This document shows positions 15,223 to 22,584 of a stretch of DNA of 35,314 bases, in pieces. How positions within the stretch are numbered: position 1 is the first letter of the stretch; each line of letters begins with the position of its first letter. Position numbers and translations under genes: made by a program. Origin of the DNA: Blautia sp. Its GTDB lineage: Bacteria > Bacillota > Clostridia > Lachnospirales > Lachnospiraceae. The notes below the pieces were generated by a model. It saw only the letters and a list, made by a program, of their open reading frames with translations, ran no database searches and was not told the DNA's origin. The stretch covers positions 1 to 35,314 of the forward strand of contig JAMPHB010000014.1 in assembly GCA_023663685.1 (NCBI GenBank), in the 5' to 3' direction.

Positions 15223-16530
15223 ATGTGGGCTTATGAAAGTGTATTTTATCAGATTTATCCGTTGGGCTTTTGCGGAGCGCCCTTTGAGAATGACGGGGTG
15301 CCGGAGCACAGGATCACGAAGGTGAACGACTGGATTCCCCATATCAAAGAGACGGGGGCGAACGCCATTTATTTTTCACCGGTATTTGAATCCGACACCC
15401 ACGGCTACAATACAAGGGATTACACGAAGATTGACACGCGGCTTGGCACGAACGAGGACTTTGCCGAAGTATGCCGGAATCTGCACAAGGAGGGCATACG
15501 CGTGGTGCTGGACGGCGTGTTTAACCATGTGGGACGGGGCTTCTGGGCATTTGAGGACGTACTCAAAAACCGGGAGAGATCGCCTTATGTAAGCTGGTTT
15601 GGGCGCATTGCCTTCGACGGAAATTCAAATTACAACGACGGCCTCTGGTACGAGGGCTGGGAGGGCAATTACGATCTGGTGAAGCTGAATCTGCGCAACG
15701 AGGATGTGATCGCGCATATTTTTTCTGCAATCCGGGGCTGGGTGGAGGAGTTCGGCATTGACGGCCTGCGGCTGGATGTGGCCTACTGTCTGGACAAGGA
15801 TTTCCTGCGCCGCTTAAGGAGCTTCTGCAATGGGCTAAAGCCTGACTTTTTCCTTGTGGGAGAGACTCTGCACGGAGATTACAACCAGTTTATGAACGAT
15901 GAGATGCTGCACTCCGTGACCAATTACGAGTGCTACAAGGGTCTGTATTCCAGCTTCAATTCCATGAATATGTTTGAGATCAACCACTCCCTCCTGCGCC
16001 AGTTCGGGCCGGAGCAGTGGACGCTGTACAGAGGAAAGCATCTGCTCTCCTTTGTGGATAACCACGACGTGACAAGGGTGGCGTCGATTTTGACAAACCC
16101 GAAGCATCTGCCGCTCATCTATGCACTTTCCTTCGGTATGCCGGGAATCCCTTGCGTGTACTATGGCAGCGAGTGGGGGGCGACAGGCAAAAAGGAGGAG
16201 GGCGACCCGAAGCTGCGCTTATCTTACGAGAAGCCCGAAAGCAATGAGCTGACAGAGTGGATTGGAAAGCTTGCGGAGGCAAAGAAGACCTCCAAGCCCC
16301 TGCAGTATGGCAATTTCACCTCTACGGTGCTTACAAACGGCGCCTGCGTTTTCTGCAGGGAGTATGAGGGGAAAAGGGTCTATGTGGCGGTAAATGCCAT
16401 GGAGCAGCCTTTCCGGGCGAATTTTGACGCAGGGGCAGCGTCCGCGGTGGATATAATCAGCGGGGAGACGCTTTCCCTTGACGGCGGTCTGGAGCTGCCC
16501 GCGTACAGCGCATATTTTTTGAGTGTATAG
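15223..16530 (+). CDS. GH13 alpha-amylase family glycosidase, intracellular
   Basis: A 435-residue enzyme without signal peptide, so it acts in the cytoplasm on alpha-glucans or malto-oligosaccharides. The GH13 conserved regions are visible in order: region I as VVLDGVFNHVG (94-104), region II as GLRLDVA with the nucleophile D185, region III as LVGETLH with the acid/base E214, and region IV as FVDNHD with D282. The opening YESVFYQIYPLGFCGAP is of the neopullulanase/cyclomaltodextrinase style, but the N-terminal extra domain typical of those enzymes is missing, making this a compact form. A short beta-sandwich (about 355-435) follows the barrel. AGGAGG precedes the ATG. mutY starts six bases after its stop. 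The exact substrate is not fixed by sequence. Confidence 0.9.
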   Translation: MWAYESVFYQIYPLGFCGAPFENDGVPEHRITKVNDWIPHIKETGANAIYFSPVFESDTHGYNTRDYTKIDTRLGTNEDFAEVCRNLHKEGIRVVLDGVFNHVGRGFWAFEDVLKNRERSPYVSWFGRIAFDGNSNYNDGLWYEGWEGNYDLVKLNLRNEDVIAHIFSAIRGWVEEFGIDGLRLDVAYCLDKDFLRRLRSFCNGLKPDFFLVGETLHGDYNQFMNDEMLHSVTNYECYKGLYSSFNSMNMFEINHSLLRQFGPEQWTLYRGKHLLSFVDNHDVTRVASILTNPKHLPLIYALSFGMPGIPCVYYGSEWGATGKKEEGDPKLRLSYEKPESNELTEWIGKLAEAKKTSKPLQYGNFTSTVLTNGACVFCREYEGKRVYVAVNAMEQPFRANFDAGAASAVDIISGETLSLDGGLELPAYSAYFLSV

Positions 16531-16536
16531 GCGAAT

Positions 16537-17655
16537 ATGTTCAGAGAGTTTGATTTAGAGCAGCTGGTAGAACCGTTGGAGACATGGTTTTTGGGTCATG
16601 CAAGGGTGCTTCCGTGGAGGGAGAGCCCGACAGCCTACCGGGTGTGGGTGTCGGAAATTATGCTGCAGCAGACGCGGGTCGAGGCGGTAAAACCATATTT
16701 TGAAAGGTTTGTGCGCGCTCTCCCCGATGTGCGCGCGCTGGCCGAATGCCCGGAGGACAGGTATTTAAAGCTCTGGGAGGGGCTTGGCTACTATAACCGT
16801 GTGCGGAATCTGAACGCGGCGGCGAAGCAGATCATGGAGGAGTTTGGCGGTGTGATACCGGAGGACTATGACAGACTTCTCACCTTAAAGGGCGTCGGGC
16901 ATTATACGGCGGGGGCGATTGCCTCCATCGCATACAACCGGCCGGTTCCGGCGGTGGACGGAAATGTGTTGCGGGTGCTCTCGAGAGTCAGTGCGGATGA
17001 CTCGGACATTATGAAGCAGTCGGTGCGGACGGAGATGGAAAAGCGGCTTATGGAGCTTATGCAGGGCAAAAAAGAGGTGCATCCCCGCGTGTTCAATCAG
17101 GCTCTCATGGAGCTTGGGGCGACGGTGTGTCTGCCGAACACCCTGCCGCGCTGCGCGGAATGTCCGTGGTATGCCTTCTGTGAGGCGAGACAGCAGAAAA
17201 GGACGCAGGAGCTTCCGGTGAGGAAAAAGGCGAAGGCGCGCAGAATCGAGGACAGGACCGTGTTTATTGTCCGGGATGGCGGGAGGGTCGCCATTCACAA
17301 GCGGGCGGACAGGGGACTTTTGGCGGGGCTCTATGAGCTTCCCAACCACAGCGGGCATATGAACCGGGAGGAGGCTCTCTCGTATATCCGCTCGCTGGGC
17401 TATTCGCCGATCCGCATTCAGCCGCTGGAGGATGCGAAGCACGTTTTTTCCCATGTGGAGTGGCATATGAAGGGGTATATTGTGCTGGTGGAGGAGCCGG
17501 AGACGGCCTGCCCTGCAGGGCAAAAAGACGGCGGTCTTTTGTTTGTGGAGGCGGAGGATGCGAGGGAGCGCTATGCGATTCCCAGCGCCTTTGCCAGGTA
17601 TGCAGAGCTGATGAATATCCGGGTCGGCAGGAATCAGATTCCGGATCAAACGTAA
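16537..17655 (+). CDS. mutY: Adenine DNA glycosylase MutY
   Basis: Removes adenine mispaired with 8-oxoguanine. It has 372 residues. The catalytic Glu is E40 in SEIMLQQTRV. The helix-hairpin-helix is LKGVGHYTAGAI (117-128), and the catalytic Asp is D141 in VDGNVLRVLSR. The [4Fe-4S] cluster cysteines are in CLPNTLPRCAECPWYAFC, spaced C-x7-C-x2-C-x5-C. The first gap is one residue longer than in E. coli MutY (x6), which I believe is a clostridial variant rather than a defect. Residues about 235-360 form the NUDIX-like domain that reads 8-oxoG (TVFIVRDGGRVAIHKR, then HVFSHVEWHMKGYIV). The start has only a weak ribosome site and is close behind the GH13 stop, suggesting translational coupling. 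A strong terminator overlaps its stop codon. Confidence 0.95.
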   Translation: MFREFDLEQLVEPLETWFLGHARVLPWRESPTAYRVWVSEIMLQQTRVEAVKPYFERFVRALPDVRALAECPEDRYLKLWEGLGYYNRVRNLNAAAKQIMEEFGGVIPEDYDRLLTLKGVGHYTAGAIASIAYNRPVPAVDGNVLRVLSRVSADDSDIMKQSVRTEMEKRLMELMQGKKEVHPRVFNQALMELGATVCLPNTLPRCAECPWYAFCEARQQKRTQELPVRKKAKARRIEDRTVFIVRDGGRVAIHKRADRGLLAGLYELPNHSGHMNREEALSYIRSLGYSPIRIQPLEDAKHVFSHVEWHMKGYIVLVEEPETACPAGQKDGGLLFVEAEDARERYAIPSAFARYAELMNIRVGRNQIPDQT

Positions 17656-17686
17656 AAAGGACTGCCCTGCGGCAGTCCTTTTTACG
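17651..17686. terminator. Rho-independent terminator overlapping the mutY stop
   Basis: CGTAAAAAGGACTGCC (17651-17666) pairs perfectly with GGCAGTCCTTTTTACG (17671-17686) around a CTGC loop. The stem contains the TAA stop of mutY. A-run and T-run on both sides make it bidirectional in form. Confidence 0.93.
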
Positions 17687-17955
17687 AAAAGATTTTATAT
17701 GAGAAAGAAAAATCCAGTTGTCAAAGGGAGGTCCTCGCGCCTTTCGGTGCGAGGGTTATGAAAAAGAAAAAAGTTTAGTACTTATCCTACAATCCATAGT
17801 ATATGGTGCAAATATGACACCAGTATGTTGAGTTTATGAGGATTCTGTAAATAAAATGTGAACAAATTCATAGAATCTTAAGCAAAAAGACTTTGGCTAT
17901 TTGAGGAAAATGTGTATAATATTCCTATACAAAACAGAATGGAGAGATAAGAGAG
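17687..17955. other. AT-rich leader region before glf
   Basis: This stretch of about 270 bases has no convincing gene. It contains a stable hairpin (CCTCGCGCC 17733-17741 with GGTGCGAGG 17746-17754, TTTC loop, one G-T pair), a six-codon frame right after it (ATG 17758 to TAG 17778, Met plus four Lys and a Val), an inverted pair GATTCT (17841-17846) and AGAATC (17872-17877), and the glf promoter. It is clearly more AT-rich than the genes beside it. Confidence 0.5.
17893..17920 (+). promoter_or_regulatory. Probable promoter for glf
   Basis: TTGGCT (17893-17898), a 16-base spacer, then a perfect TATAAT (17915-17920), about 35 bases before the glf start. Confidence 0.6.
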
Positions 17956-19107
17956 ATGTATGATTGTATTGTGGTGGGTGCGGGGATTGCCGGAGCCACC
18001 GTGGCGAGGCTTCTGGCAGAGCAGAAAAAGCGGGTTTTAGTGCTTGAGAGGCGGAGCCATATCGGAGGGAACTGTTACGACAGACTGGACGGGCATGGGA
18101 TTTTGATCCATGAGTATGGCCCGCATATTTTTCACACCGGGGACGAGGGCGTCAGGGAATTTTTATCCCGTTTTACCGACTGGTATGATTTTGGACATGA
18201 GGTGGTGGCAAAGGTGGGGTCTTCGCTGATTCCCATCCCCTTTAACCTGAATACCCTGCATATGGTCTATGAGGAAGAAAAGGCGGCCGCCTTAGAGCGC
18301 AAGCTGATCGAGACCTATGGCGAGGGAAGCCGGGTGCCGCTTTTAAAGCTCAGGGAGAACCCGGATACAGATGTGCAGGAGCTGGCCGAATATGTGTACA
18401 AAAACGTTTTTTTGTACTACACCATGAAGCAATGGGGACAGAAGCCGGAGGAAATCAGCCCCGAGGTGACGGGGCGTGTGCCGATCGTCGTCTCCTATGA
18501 CAACCGCTATTTTCAGGACATGTATCAGGGCGTGCCAAAGGAGGGCTTTACCCCGATGTTTGAGCGGATGCTTACGCATGAGAATATCGAGATCCGGCTG
18601 AACACTGACTGCGCAGATGTACTCACATTTTCCGGAGGAAAAATCTGTTTTGAGGGTGAGGAGTTTGCCGGGGCGCTGGTCTACACCGGGGCAATCGACG
18701 AACTCTTTGACTGCCGCTATGGACGGCTTCCCTACCGCTCTCTGGATTTTCAGTTTGAGCATTTTAAGCAGGACAGCTTTCAGGGACACAGCGTGGTCAA
18801 CTATACTGTGAGCGAGGATTTTACCCGCATCACGGAGTTCAAATTCCTGACCGGGCAGAAGGCGGACGGCACCACGATCGTGCGGGAGTATCCCTTTGCC
18901 TACACCGGAGCAGAGGGGGAGATTCCCTATTACGCGATTCTGGATGCGGAGAACGAAAAGCTGTACGAAAAATACAGGGGGCTCGTGGAGGACTATCCGA
19001 ATTTTTATCTCCTCGGGCGGCTGGCGGAGTACAAATACTACAATATTGACGCAATGTGCCGCAGGGCGATGGAGCTGGCACAGAGGATAGGAGTGACTGG
19101 AAAATGA
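17956..19107 (+). CDS. glf: UDP-galactopyranose mutase
   Basis: A 383-residue flavoenzyme that converts UDP-galactopyranose to UDP-galactofuranose for surface polysaccharide. The FAD-binding site is VVGAGIAGATVARLLAE (GxGxxG at 8-13), followed by VLVLERRSHIGGNCYD. Family signatures include IHEYGPHIFHTGDEGV, the PIPFNLNTL active-site stretch, YDNRYFQDMYQGVPKEGF and the C-terminal LAEYKYYNIDAMCRRAME. The length is normal. GAGAGATAAGAG precedes the ATG. Its TGA overlaps the ATG of the glycosyltransferase gene, so the two are translated together. Galactofuranose-containing glycans are common on gut Clostridia. The larger cluster (other transferases, flippase) is not in the window. Confidence 0.96.
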   Translation: MYDCIVVGAGIAGATVARLLAEQKKRVLVLERRSHIGGNCYDRLDGHGILIHEYGPHIFHTGDEGVREFLSRFTDWYDFGHEVVAKVGSSLIPIPFNLNTLHMVYEEEKAAALERKLIETYGEGSRVPLLKLRENPDTDVQELAEYVYKNVFLYYTMKQWGQKPEEISPEVTGRVPIVVSYDNRYFQDMYQGVPKEGFTPMFERMLTHENIEIRLNTDCADVLTFSGGKICFEGEEFAGALVYTGAIDELFDCRYGRLPYRSLDFQFEHFKQDSFQGHSVVNYTVSEDFTRITEFKFLTGQKADGTTIVREYPFAYTGAEGEIPYYAILDAENEKLYEKYRGLVEDYPNFYLLGRLAEYKYYNIDAMCRRAMELAQRIGVTGK

Positions 19108-20117
19108 AATTGCTGACATTTGCAATACCCTGCTACAATTCGCAGGATTATATGGAGCACTGTATCGAGTCGATTCTGCCGGGGGGAGACGACGTCGAGA
19201 TTCTGATCGTGGACGACGGGTCAAAGGACCGCACCGCGGAGATTGCGGACGCATATGAGAAGAAATACCCGGGGATCGTGCGCGCCATTCATCAGGAGAA
19301 CGGCGGCCACGGGGAGGCGGTGAATATAGGCATCAAAAACGCCACGGGGCTGTATTTTAAGGTTGTGGACTCCGATGACTGGGTGGACGCAGAGAGCTAT
19401 CAGAAAATTTTATCGACGCTCCGGGAGTTTGCCGGAGGCCGGGAGGCCTTAGATATGCTGCTGGCCAACTATGTGTACGAGAAGGAGGGCGCAAAGCACA
19501 AAAAGGTGATGCGCCAGACGGGATTTCCGAAGGATCAGGTGTTCACATGGAGCGACATCCGGCATTTTTACAAGGGGCATTATATTCTTATGCACTCGGT
19601 CATCTACCGCACAAAGCTTCTGAGAGAGTGCGGGCTTACGCTTCCGAAGCACACGTTTTATGTGGACAATATCTATGTGTATAAGCCTCTTCCCCATGTG
19701 CGTACCATGTATTATATGGACGTGGATTTCTACCGGTATTTTATCGGCAGGGAGGATCAGTCCGTCAACGAAAAGGTGATGATCGGCCGCATCGACCAGC
19801 AGCTTAGGGTCAACAAAATTATGATTGACGACGTGAATCTCTGGAAGGTGCAAAGCCCGAAATGCCGCAAATATATGTTCAATTATCTGGAGATCATCAC
19901 AGTGATTTCCACGATTATGCTGATTCGCTCCGGGACGGAGGAGAATCTTGAGAAAAAGCGGCAGCTGTGGCGTTACATTAAGGAGAAGGACATCAAGCTC
20001 TTTCACAAGCTGCGCCGGGGCATCATGGGACAGACCATGAATCTGCCGGGGAAGGGCGGCCGGAAAATTTCCGTGGCGGCCTACCGGCTTTCCCAGAAAG
20101 TGGTCGGCTTTAACTAG
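19104..20117 (+). CDS. Family 2 glycosyltransferase
   Basis: A 337-residue inverting transferase of GT-A fold that moves a sugar from a nucleotide sugar to a growing glycan at the inner membrane face. The start at 19104 overlaps the glf stop (ATGA) and has TAGGAG upstream; an earlier in-frame start at 19056 would lie inside glf. Motifs: LTFAIPCYNSQDYMEHCIES at the N-terminus, EILIVDDGSKDRT (33-44), and the metal-binding D89-S-D91 in KVVDSDDWVD. The C-terminal third is basic and amphipathic (KLFHKLRRGI), with no clear membrane helix. Overlap with glf suggests that UDP-galactofuranose, or a glycan containing it, is involved, but the donor and acceptor are not known. Confidence 0.9.
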   Translation: MKLLTFAIPCYNSQDYMEHCIESILPGGDDVEILIVDDGSKDRTAEIADAYEKKYPGIVRAIHQENGGHGEAVNIGIKNATGLYFKVVDSDDWVDAESYQKILSTLREFAGGREALDMLLANYVYEKEGAKHKKVMRQTGFPKDQVFTWSDIRHFYKGHYILMHSVIYRTKLLRECGLTLPKHTFYVDNIYVYKPLPHVRTMYYMDVDFYRYFIGREDQSVNEKVMIGRIDQQLRVNKIMIDDVNLWKVQSPKCRKYMFNYLEIITVISTIMLIRSGTEENLEKKRQLWRYIKEKDIKLFHKLRRGIMGQTMNLPGKGGRKISVAAYRLSQKVVGFN

Positions 20118-20149
20118 ACACAGAAAACAGCAACAGAAAGCGGGGAAAT

Positions 20150-21508
20150 ATGAAAACAGACGTCTTGATTGTGGGCAGCGGATGTTCCGGGCTGTATTGT
20201 GCCCTGCAGCTTCCGGGAGATAAAAGCATCACAATCGTTACCAAGCGTGATGTAAAGAGCAGCGATTCCTTTCTGGCGCAGGGGGGAATCTGTATGCTGA
20301 AAGACGGGTCGGACTACGACAGCTATTTGGAGGATACCCTGCGGGCGGGGCATTACGAGAATGACCGGGAGGCCGTGGACATTATGATCCGCTCCTCACA
20401 GAATGTCATTGAAAAGCTGATCGCTTACGGCGTGGATTTTGCCAGAGATGAGGACGGGGAGCTTTTGTTCACGAGAGAGGGAGCCCACTCGGCCAAGAGG
20501 ATACTCTTCCATAAGGATATCACCGGGGCGGAAATCACGGGGAAGCTTTTGGCGGCGGTTCAGAAGCTTCCCCATGTGACTGTCTTAGAGTATACCGTGA
20601 TGGTGGATATTGTCTGCGCGGACAACCGCTGTTATGGCGCGGTGCTCCGGATGCCGGACGGCAGCATCGAGACGGTGGAGGCGTCTGACACCGTCTGGGC
20701 CTGCGGCGGGATCGGCGGTTTGTACCGCCATTCCACGAACTTCCGCCACCTGACAGGGGATGCGCTGGCAGTTGCCCTGCAGCACGGAATCCGGCTGCGG
20801 GATATCAATTATGTGCAGGTGCATCCCACGACCTTTTACTTAGAAAAGGCGGAGGAGCGGAGCTTTTTAATCTCGGAGTCCGTCCGGGGGGAGGGAGCGA
20901 AGCTCTACGGCAAAAATATGGAGCGCTTCGTCGATGAGCTTGCCCCCAGGGATGTGGTGACGGCGGCTATCCTCTCGCAGATGGAGAAGGACGGCACGGA
21001 GTTTGTGTGGGAGGATCTGCGCGCTATCCCGGAGGAGGAGCTGCTGCTGCATTTTCCCAATATTGTGGAGTACTGTGGGCAAAAGGGCTATGATGTGACG
21101 AAGCAGTGCATTCCTGTGGTTCCGGCACAGCACTACTTCATGGGGGGCGTGTGGGTAGACCATGACAGTAAGACCTCCATGGAGCATCTGTATGCGGTGG
21201 GAGAGACCGCCTGCAACGGCGTCCACGGAAAGAACCGTCTCGCCAGCAATTCGCTCCTTGAGAGCATGGTGTTTGCGGGACGGGCGGCGGAAAAAATCGC
21301 GGTACATACAAAGGAGGCAGAGGCGGACATTTCTGTGTTTGCCGCGGTGGAAAAGGAACGCTATATGGATCAGCTTGCGCTGAGCCGCAAAAACCATACC
21401 CGCGTGCGGGATGCGATCGCAGAGGCAGAGCTTGCGGCGGACGGGGGGCAGGGAGGCTTCTCCGGCGCCATCGACGGCCTGCAGGGGCGCAGGCGTTTAA
21501 GTGTGTAG
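20150..21508 (+). CDS. nadB: L-aspartate oxidase
   Basis: An FAD enzyme that oxidises L-aspartate to iminoaspartate, the first step of NAD synthesis from aspartate. It has 452 residues, shorter than the 540 of E. coli, because the C-terminal helical domain is reduced, as in many Clostridia. The FAD site is LIVGSGCSGLYCALQL (GxGxxG at 9-14). Others are the DSFLAQGGI loop, WACGGIGGLYRHSTNFRHLTGD, the active-site VHPTTFY, ISESVRGEGAKLY, RDVVTAAI, VPAQHYFMGGVWVD and the family end YAVGETACNGVHGKNRLASNSLLE. GGGGAAAT precedes the ATG, 32 bases after the glycosyltransferase. nadC follows. No nadA (quinolinate synthase) is in the window. Confidence 0.95.
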   Translation: MKTDVLIVGSGCSGLYCALQLPGDKSITIVTKRDVKSSDSFLAQGGICMLKDGSDYDSYLEDTLRAGHYENDREAVDIMIRSSQNVIEKLIAYGVDFARDEDGELLFTREGAHSAKRILFHKDITGAEITGKLLAAVQKLPHVTVLEYTVMVDIVCADNRCYGAVLRMPDGSIETVEASDTVWACGGIGGLYRHSTNFRHLTGDALAVALQHGIRLRDINYVQVHPTTFYLEKAEERSFLISESVRGEGAKLYGKNMERFVDELAPRDVVTAAILSQMEKDGTEFVWEDLRAIPEEELLLHFPNIVEYCGQKGYDVTKQCIPVVPAQHYFMGGVWVDHDSKTSMEHLYAVGETACNGVHGKNRLASNSLLESMVFAGRAAEKIAVHTKEAEADISVFAAVEKERYMDQLALSRKNHTRVRDAIAEAELAADGGQGGFSGAIDGLQGRRRLSV

Positions 21509-21518
21509 AGGAGGGAAT

Positions 21519-22379
21519 ATGTACGATCAGGCGACTTTGAAGTTGAATGTAGATCCGCTGATTCTTGGTGCGCTCCGGGAGGATATCACCAGTGAAGACG
21601 TGTCCACGAACAGCGTGATGCCGGAGCCAAAGGCGGGAGAGGTGGATTTGATCTGCAAGGAGGATGGGATCATCTGCGGCCTGCAGGTGTTTGAGAGAGT
21701 GTTTGTCCTGCTCGATGAGAAAACGCGGGTGGATTTTTTCGTTGCGGACGGCGATGAGGTGAAGAGCGGGCAGCTCATGGCGAAGGTGTACGGAGATATC
21801 CGCGTCCTTTTGAGCGGGGAGCGCACGGCTTTGAATTATCTCCAGAGGATGAGCGGGATTGCGAGCTACACCCGCAGCGTGGCGGCGCTTTTAGAGGGAA
21901 CCGGCATAAAGCTTCTGGATACGAGAAAGACTACGCCGAACAACCGCATTTTCGAGAAGTATGCGGTGCGCACCGGCTCTGGAAATAACCACCGCTACAA
22001 TCTCTCGGACGGGGTGCTTTTAAAGGATAACCACATCGGGGCAGCGGGCGGCGTAAAGGAGGCAGTCGCGGCGGCGAAGGCCTACGCCCCCTTCGTGCGC
22101 AAGATAGAGGTGGAGGTAGAGACGTTTGCCATGGTGAAGGACGCTCTGGAGGCCGGGGCGGACGTCATCATGCTGGACAATATGGACACAGAGCAGCTTA
22201 AGGAGGCAGTCGCATACATTGACGGGCGGGCAGAGATTGAAGTGTCCGGGAATGTGACGAGGGAGAATATCAAAAGGCTTGCGGGGCTGGGCGTGGATTA
22301 CATATCCAGCGGGGCGCTGACGCACTCCGCGCCGATTCTGGATATCTCGCTCAAGAATCTAAGACCGTCGGAGGTATAA
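21519..22379 (+). CDS. nadC: Nicotinate-nucleotide pyrophosphorylase (quinolinate phosphoribosyltransferase)
   Basis: Makes nicotinate mononucleotide from quinolinate and PRPP. It has 286 residues. The ATG at 21519 is chosen because GAGGAGGG (21508-21515) lies just before it; an in-frame GTG at 21501 lies inside nadB. Signatures: RTALNYLQRMSGIAS, LDTRKTTPNNRIFEKYAV, RTGSGNNHRYNLSDGVLLKD with substrate-binding Arg/His/Lys, the EVEVETFAMVKDALEAGADVI strand-loop, MLDNM, and EVSGNVT followed by GVDYISSGALTHS. The common RxGGGxxHR reads RTGSGNNHR, a mild change. It is coupled to nadB (10 bases between stop and start). Confidence 0.95.
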   Translation: MYDQATLKLNVDPLILGALREDITSEDVSTNSVMPEPKAGEVDLICKEDGIICGLQVFERVFVLLDEKTRVDFFVADGDEVKSGQLMAKVYGDIRVLLSGERTALNYLQRMSGIASYTRSVAALLEGTGIKLLDTRKTTPNNRIFEKYAVRTGSGNNHRYNLSDGVLLKDNHIGAAGGVKEAVAAAKAYAPFVRKIEVEVETFAMVKDALEAGADVIMLDNMDTEQLKEAVAYIDGRAEIEVSGNVTRENIKRLAGLGVDYISSGALTHSAPILDISLKNLRPSEV

Positions 22380-22393
22380 GCAGGGGGAGAAGC

Positions 22394-22552
22394 ATGTACA
22401 GCTATTTGGAAAAGCCGGAAGAAAAAAGAAGCGCAGCAGTTATGGAGAGTATCTCCAAAGTAAAATCACAAAAGCCGGGGTATCTGTTTCTTAATGGAGA
22501 GCATTACTACGATTCTATTGGCCGACAATATGCTTTAGGAAAGTTTTTGTGA
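22394..22552 (+). CDS. Small protein of unknown function (52 aa)
   Basis: A 52-residue frame beginning MYSYLEKPEEKRSAAVMESI and ending YDSIGRQYALGKFL. It is preceded by GGGGGAG (22383-22389) four bases before the ATG, a strong site for such a short frame. The first half is charged and helical (EKPEEKRSAAVMESISKVKS), the second aromatic (GYLFLNGEHYYDS). It lies 14 bases after nadC and its stop overlaps the earliest possible start of the next gene (GTGA), so it could couple translation to it. I do not recognise it. Support is ribosome site, position and natural composition. It could also be a decayed remnant of a longer protein. Confidence 0.55.
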   Translation: MYSYLEKPEEKRSAAVMESISKVKSQKPGYLFLNGEHYYDSIGRQYALGKFL

Positions 22553-22584
22553 TAAAGAAAATGGGAAGAAAGAGGGATGGCGTG

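Noticed and set aside
17758-17778. Six-codon lysine-rich frame as a gene
   Set aside because: It is too short to support as a coding gene; it is kept only as part of the leader observation.
17857-17872. Second Rex-like imperfect palindrome TGTGAACAAATTCATA before glf
   Set aside because: One arm is broken, the region is AT-rich so chance matches are likely, and glf is not a redox gene.
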